Assembly: GCA_900660155.1 (NCBI GenBank)
Contig: CABFPE010000147.1
Span: 103,859-167,858 of the forward strand
Source of the DNA: Hofstenia miamia
Lineage: Eukaryota > Xenacoelomorpha > Acoela > Hofsteniidae
DNA: 64,000 nucleotides
Reading direction: 5' to 3'
The position numbers and the translations under genes were made by a program. Under the pieces are notes generated by a model. That model was not told the DNA's origin. It saw nothing but the letters and a program-made list of their open reading frames with translations, and did no database searches. Positions 59,776 to 64,000 of this stretch are shown one piece after another. How positions within the stretch are numbered: position 1 is the first letter of the stretch; each line of letters starts with the position of its first letter.

Positions 59776-62300
59776 AAATAACTGCACAAGTACAAAAACA
59801 AATATACACTCACACAAATGAATATTTACAAAGGCAATTATAACTAATTCCCTTCACTATGGCGAATTTATATGCGGTCAATTGAATAGTCAGTATTAAA
59901 AATTTAAAACCTCGCCATTTGTATTCAAGTCTTTCTTTTATATAACTATGGAAGTGTTTATTTATTTTGTTTTTGAATACTCTTATTTTATTGATTTGTT
60001 TTATAGATTTGGGTATATTATTACATATGTTTATTGATGTATTGAGAAATGAATTTTTCAGTACATTTAAGAGGTTTAATTTTTAGTGTTCTATAATTAT
60101 GTCGCAACGATACTTTGGAGGATAAAACATTAGATTTGTTATAGGGAACAATATTACTAAATATTTTAAAGAAAGTAGTTAACACATTTTTATAAATTAT
60201 ACACTGTGGATTTATAAAAGTTTTTGTTAATTTTTTTATTTCTGCATTCTTCTTATGTAAATGATTAACTGCTATTTTTATAGCCCAATGTATTTGTACA
60301 TTGATTTTATTCAAAAGTTGTTGATTTATGTCAGTATATAGTATGTTTCCATAATTAAAGTGACTTAGTATTAATGTGTGAATTAATTGAATCTTTGCTT
60401 TGGTTGGAAGTTGTTGAGATATATTGCAGAGAGCTTTAATTAAAACTGCTATATAAATAAGTTATAAATCGTCAACAAGATTGGACCTAAAACTGTACCA
60501 TGTGGAACTATATGTGGTAAAATTTTTCTTTGCAAAAATTGACTCCATTCACTACAACATAATGATCGCAATCACACAAATATGACTTAAAGCATTTAAA
60601 TGCAGATCCTTCAATTCTAATTTTCCACAGTATTTCTAAAAGAAGTTCATGATTTACCATATCAAATGCTGCGGATTGGTCTAACAACTAAATCAAAACC
60701 TTTTCATTATCCAATGGCATTAGAATGTCATTAGTTACAATGAGTAGCGCTGATTCTACAGACATGTTCTTCTTATATCCAGATTGAAATTTAGTTAAAA
60801 TATTATTCCATTCCAGAGCTCTTTCTATTAATTTTGAGCCAAACGACTGATTTGCAACAGGGCGATAATTTGACACAACCGTTGCATCAAGACTTCAATC
60901 TTTAAGGTGTACTTTAGTGACTGTGATCTTCAACTCAAGAGGAACGTCTTCCAAAAGCGACTTGTTGACTCATACCGTTGTGGATGATGACTGGCATTAA
61001 TGTAGTATTCTTTAAAAACTTGCTGTCAATTGGATCAAGATCACAATTCGTAATTCTCATTGTAATGAGAAGGTTTTTACAATCTGTTATCGAAAGATGC
61101 TCAAATTCAATTAATTCAGTAGTGTGATCAGGGAAATACTCCATAATCTTTTCTGTAGAGTCACTTAAAAAATTCTGATAGATCTTTTCTACTCTATTGA
61201 TAAAATAGTTTTAAAAGGACTGAGCATTTGGAAGTAGATGTTTTGGAGTTTTGGTAGGATTCAATAACTCAGAGATTATTTGTTCCTTTTTGGAATTGCA
61301 ACTTGCATCATTGAAAAAGTTGGCATAATAAATCTGCTGTTTTCTTTCACATAGATTAACTAACTCATTATGGATAATCTTGTAATGAACTAAGTCTTCT
61401 GGAAGTAAATTCTTGCAATAACGTTTTTCAGCTTTTCTTCGGTGTTTATTCTTTGCATCAACCATTTAGCCTTTCCAAGTTTAAGTTTTAAACGCTTAGA
61501 TCATAAATGTATGTCTAATAACGTTATTAACATATTATAATATTGAATTGCCATTTCATTTACACTGAGTCCACCACAAATGGCATGATTCTGAATTGAT
61601 AGAGGTTGAATTATTTAATTGAAGTCATCAGCGAATTTTGAAATGTCAAGTTTTTTTCAAATTCTCCCTTCAACAAAATGAGCAACTGGAAGAATATCGT
61701 AATTATCCACCACATCAATATGATGAATTAAGTTATCATCATCTTTAGCAATAATAAAGTCAATTATGTTACCATGTTTGATTGTTGGTGTATCAACATA
61801 AAGAGTAAACAAACACTGATCCTGACAATCCGCTAAGCTTCCTTGTTGGTAAGATATTCATATCATTCATATGAATGTTGAAATCACTCAAAATTAATAA
61901 TGAAGGATTGCTCAGAAAGACTTAATCAAGAAAATAATCAAATTGATAAATAAACGAATCAATATTTGCGCTTTTAGAATTTGATGTGAAACTCATTAAT
62001 GATGATTCAAATAAATCATAGCTGTGCATTAAAGAGAATTGTGGGTTAATATTGGCTCTATAGATGAACGCCATTCCCCGACCATGACTAATAATATCAT
62101 AACCTGAAGGGTTATAATATCTTGAATGAGAATCGATCACGAGGAAAAACCCACGTTTCAGCTAAGAGGCATATATTATTTTCTCGTTCTTCAATAAGAT
62201 AGCATATATGAAATTCCTTCTTATTGACTGATCATGGAATTAGGAGAGCACATTTTAATTTAGTAGACAGTTCAGTTGATGATTATTGTGAATTTCGTTG
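59776..62300 (-). mobile_element. LINE-C, CR1/L2-like, degraded
   Basis: Minus strand. ORF2 starts near 62255 with KLKCALLIPWSVNKKEFHIC, then NNICLLAETWVFPRDRF (AP-endonuclease). It continues with YYNPSGYDIISHGRGMAFIY (62110), KHRRKAEKRYCKNLLPED (61450), LITMRITNCDLDPIDSKFLK (61050), SNYRPVANQSFGSKLIERAL (60870), FQSGYKKNMSVESALLIVTN (60790) and FDMVNHELLLEIL-like (60660). GTVLGPILFTIY (60495) is followed by a jump into the C-terminal part IQLIHTLILSHFNYGNILYT and INPQCIIYKNVLTTFFKI, as in LINE-B. The catalytic DD region is deleted. Many stops and frame changes. Confidence 0.65.
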
Positions 62301-64000
62301 TCAATTTAGTTGAACCTCTGTCCTATCCAGAAGAGCTTAAGATTGTGTGTCTTAATAAGATTTCTAGGTTCGCCTTCCAAAATTGTCTCCCATCTTTTCC
62401 GCGTTACTTTCTTCTCAATTTCTATTTGCTCTTTGTTATGGTGCTTAAGGACAAATACTGGAATGTTGGAATTGTAAAACTCACAATATAAAACAGCATT
62501 GAGAAGTTTAATTAGTTACTACAAACTATTTATACACTTTACGAACAAGTTATTTACATATATTAAAAATGAACAGGTACATTAAATTCACATTCTCTCA
62601 TCTTCCAAGATTCATTGAAAAAGAAATTTTGAATTTTTGATCTAGACAGTTTCTTATTATTTTCCAAGCTTACATCTACACTTAAAGACCTAATGACATT
62701 TTTATGATAGGCATGAATTTGGTAAATAATTTACTACCTGTTAACAGTGCTGAGTGTGGTTAATATATAAAAAGCACCATCTAGGATAAAAAATTCAAAA
62801 ATTGTGAAAAATATGTATATTTGTTTCACTTAAAGCGTCCATACTACTGATTTATTAAAGAATGAATTTTCCATTTTTGCATGGAGGTATGTAGTACACT
62901 ACCTAATGGAAATGTACGAAATCCTATTAAGTTAGGCCAAAATGCCTCAGCCTAAAATACTAAATTAAAATAAATAATATAGAAATTTCTGATTTCAATA
63001 TTGAAATTTACTAAATAATATCAATTCATTTTAATGAGCAAAGAATTTGATTATTTTTGCCTTAGTGATAGTCAATTAAATAAATTAATTTGTACTTATT
63101 ATGTAAAATACTCTTTGAGATTTACCATGTAAATGTCATATGTGAAGTAAAATGTTTATATTTTTAGCATGTTGGTGAAATTTTTTCAAACACCATTTAA
63201 CATTTCTCCATGAATTTTTCAATGAATGTATGTCGGTACATACTTTACATAGACTGTAAATCAAAAATTTAAAATTCCTAAAAATTGCCTTACAAAAGTC
63301 TAAAATTTACAAATCCTACAATTTTTAGCCCCAAACCTTAAATAAATATAACTTTTTAAATATTATTTTTTATATGCCTAGAATGACATTATATGAAGAA
63401 ATTTGCACTGGTCCTAAATCTCTATCTTCAATATTGAATTTATATAAATTAAAATGCAAATGGAATCAATTAAATCAGCATAGAAGAAAATGAGGAACAT
63501 ATGCCCCCACTAACTATAGTTCTATTTGTATGATTGTCAAAATTTAAATTTTTCTAGCAAGAACATTATATAGTCAATATTATGTAAAATAAATTATACA
63601 TACAAATCCAATATTCACTGAGAAATAATGTATTAAATTTTCTCACTTAGATAATTCTGATGTCACTCACATACACAAATAAATGAATCTAAAACATATT
63701 TAGATTCACTTTTTGACATTTTTGTTGTAAATTTAGTTTTGGAAGCAAAGTTAATACACATTTTTAGTAAATCATTTTATGATACATAAATTTATATTAC
63801 ACCAATATGTAATATTAAAGTCTAATCTAAACTTAAACAGGAGTTTGTACTTAGTAGTAAATGTAATTTAAGTGATATTACATATTTAAAAATTAAATTT
63901 GGCCTGTGATATTATTTATTACTAAACAAAACATTTTTAGATAACGTTTTTTCATTTTTTGGTTATTTAACTTTCAGAAGCAACGCTAATCGCATCTTTG
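62301..64000. other. AT-rich stretch, no gene recognised
   Basis: 62301-62490 may be LINE-C 5' sequence. From 62500 no coding similarity or repeat ends seen; poly-T and A-rich runs only. Confidence 0.4.

Noticed and set aside
1-64000. tRNA or rRNA genes
   Set aside because: No cloverleaf-like box A/box B pairs or rRNA-conserved blocks noticed by eye; a covariance search would be decisive.

Overview
This is a 64 kb piece of an animal nuclear genome, almost certainly an invertebrate with an AT-rich, repeat-laden genome. The evidence is spliced host genes with GT-AG introns, long (AT)n runs, and a dense layering of LINEs, hAT, Tc1/mariner, piggyBac and Helitron remnants. I cannot name the phylum from sequence alone. 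There are no prokaryotic features.

Host genes. Three can be supported. (1) A PDSS2-type gene (decaprenyl diphosphate synthase subunit 2, ubiquinone side-chain synthesis) runs on the + strand from 38306 to 56291. I could place six exons with matching intron phases, giving 335 codons. Intron 4 is about 15.2 kb and has swallowed a near-complete LINE and several other elements. (2) A single-exon Rac GTPase lies on the - strand at 29564-30142. (3) Two phase-compatible exons of an unidentified cysteine-rich, EGF-like extracellular protein lie on the - strand at 4426-4687 and 600-788, separated by an intron full of transposons.

Layout. 1-4700: exons of the cysteine-rich gene, with a LINE scrap, a hAT-type MITE and a Tc1-like element in its intron. 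5300-6660: decayed LINE of the type with a restriction-like endonuclease. 7907-9508: element with repeated GGGCCCTTTGTAA termini, carrying a nested hAT MITE. 9976-14420: minus-strand LINE split by GC-rich, nested hAT-like elements. 15061-15180: (AT)n and a 52-N gap. 15410-17460: Helitron helicase end. 19340-22130: LINE-B interrupted by hAT, mariner, LINE-A and piggyBac-type pieces. 22300-24590: LINE of the restriction-like-endonuclease group. 23410-29624: a perfect 3107-bp direct duplication split by one N, probably an assembly error, that reaches into Rac. 30644-33212: element with ~165-bp terminal inverted repeats. 33650-33985: Copia-type fossil. 34484-35681: complete-ended DD41D mariner. 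37072-38130: 5' piece of a LINE with an open ORF1. 38306-56291: PDSS2. 56800-62300: two LINEs in opposite orientation, one with a 2A-like motif. 62500-64000: no gene seen.

The window is mainly a record of repeated insertion into insertions. Five elements have checkable target-site duplications (1876-2356, 8421-8853, 19393-19779, 21892-22125, 31597-32317), so their order of arrival can be read. Two single-N joints (26517 and 58125) are each flanked by duplicated sequence and look like false joins; anyone using gene counts here should correct for them. I found no operon-like new system. The least explained objects are the GGGCCC element, the long-TIR element, the THAP-like palindrome at 50373-50781, and the trio of GTGGTAC palindromes in PDSS2 intron 2.
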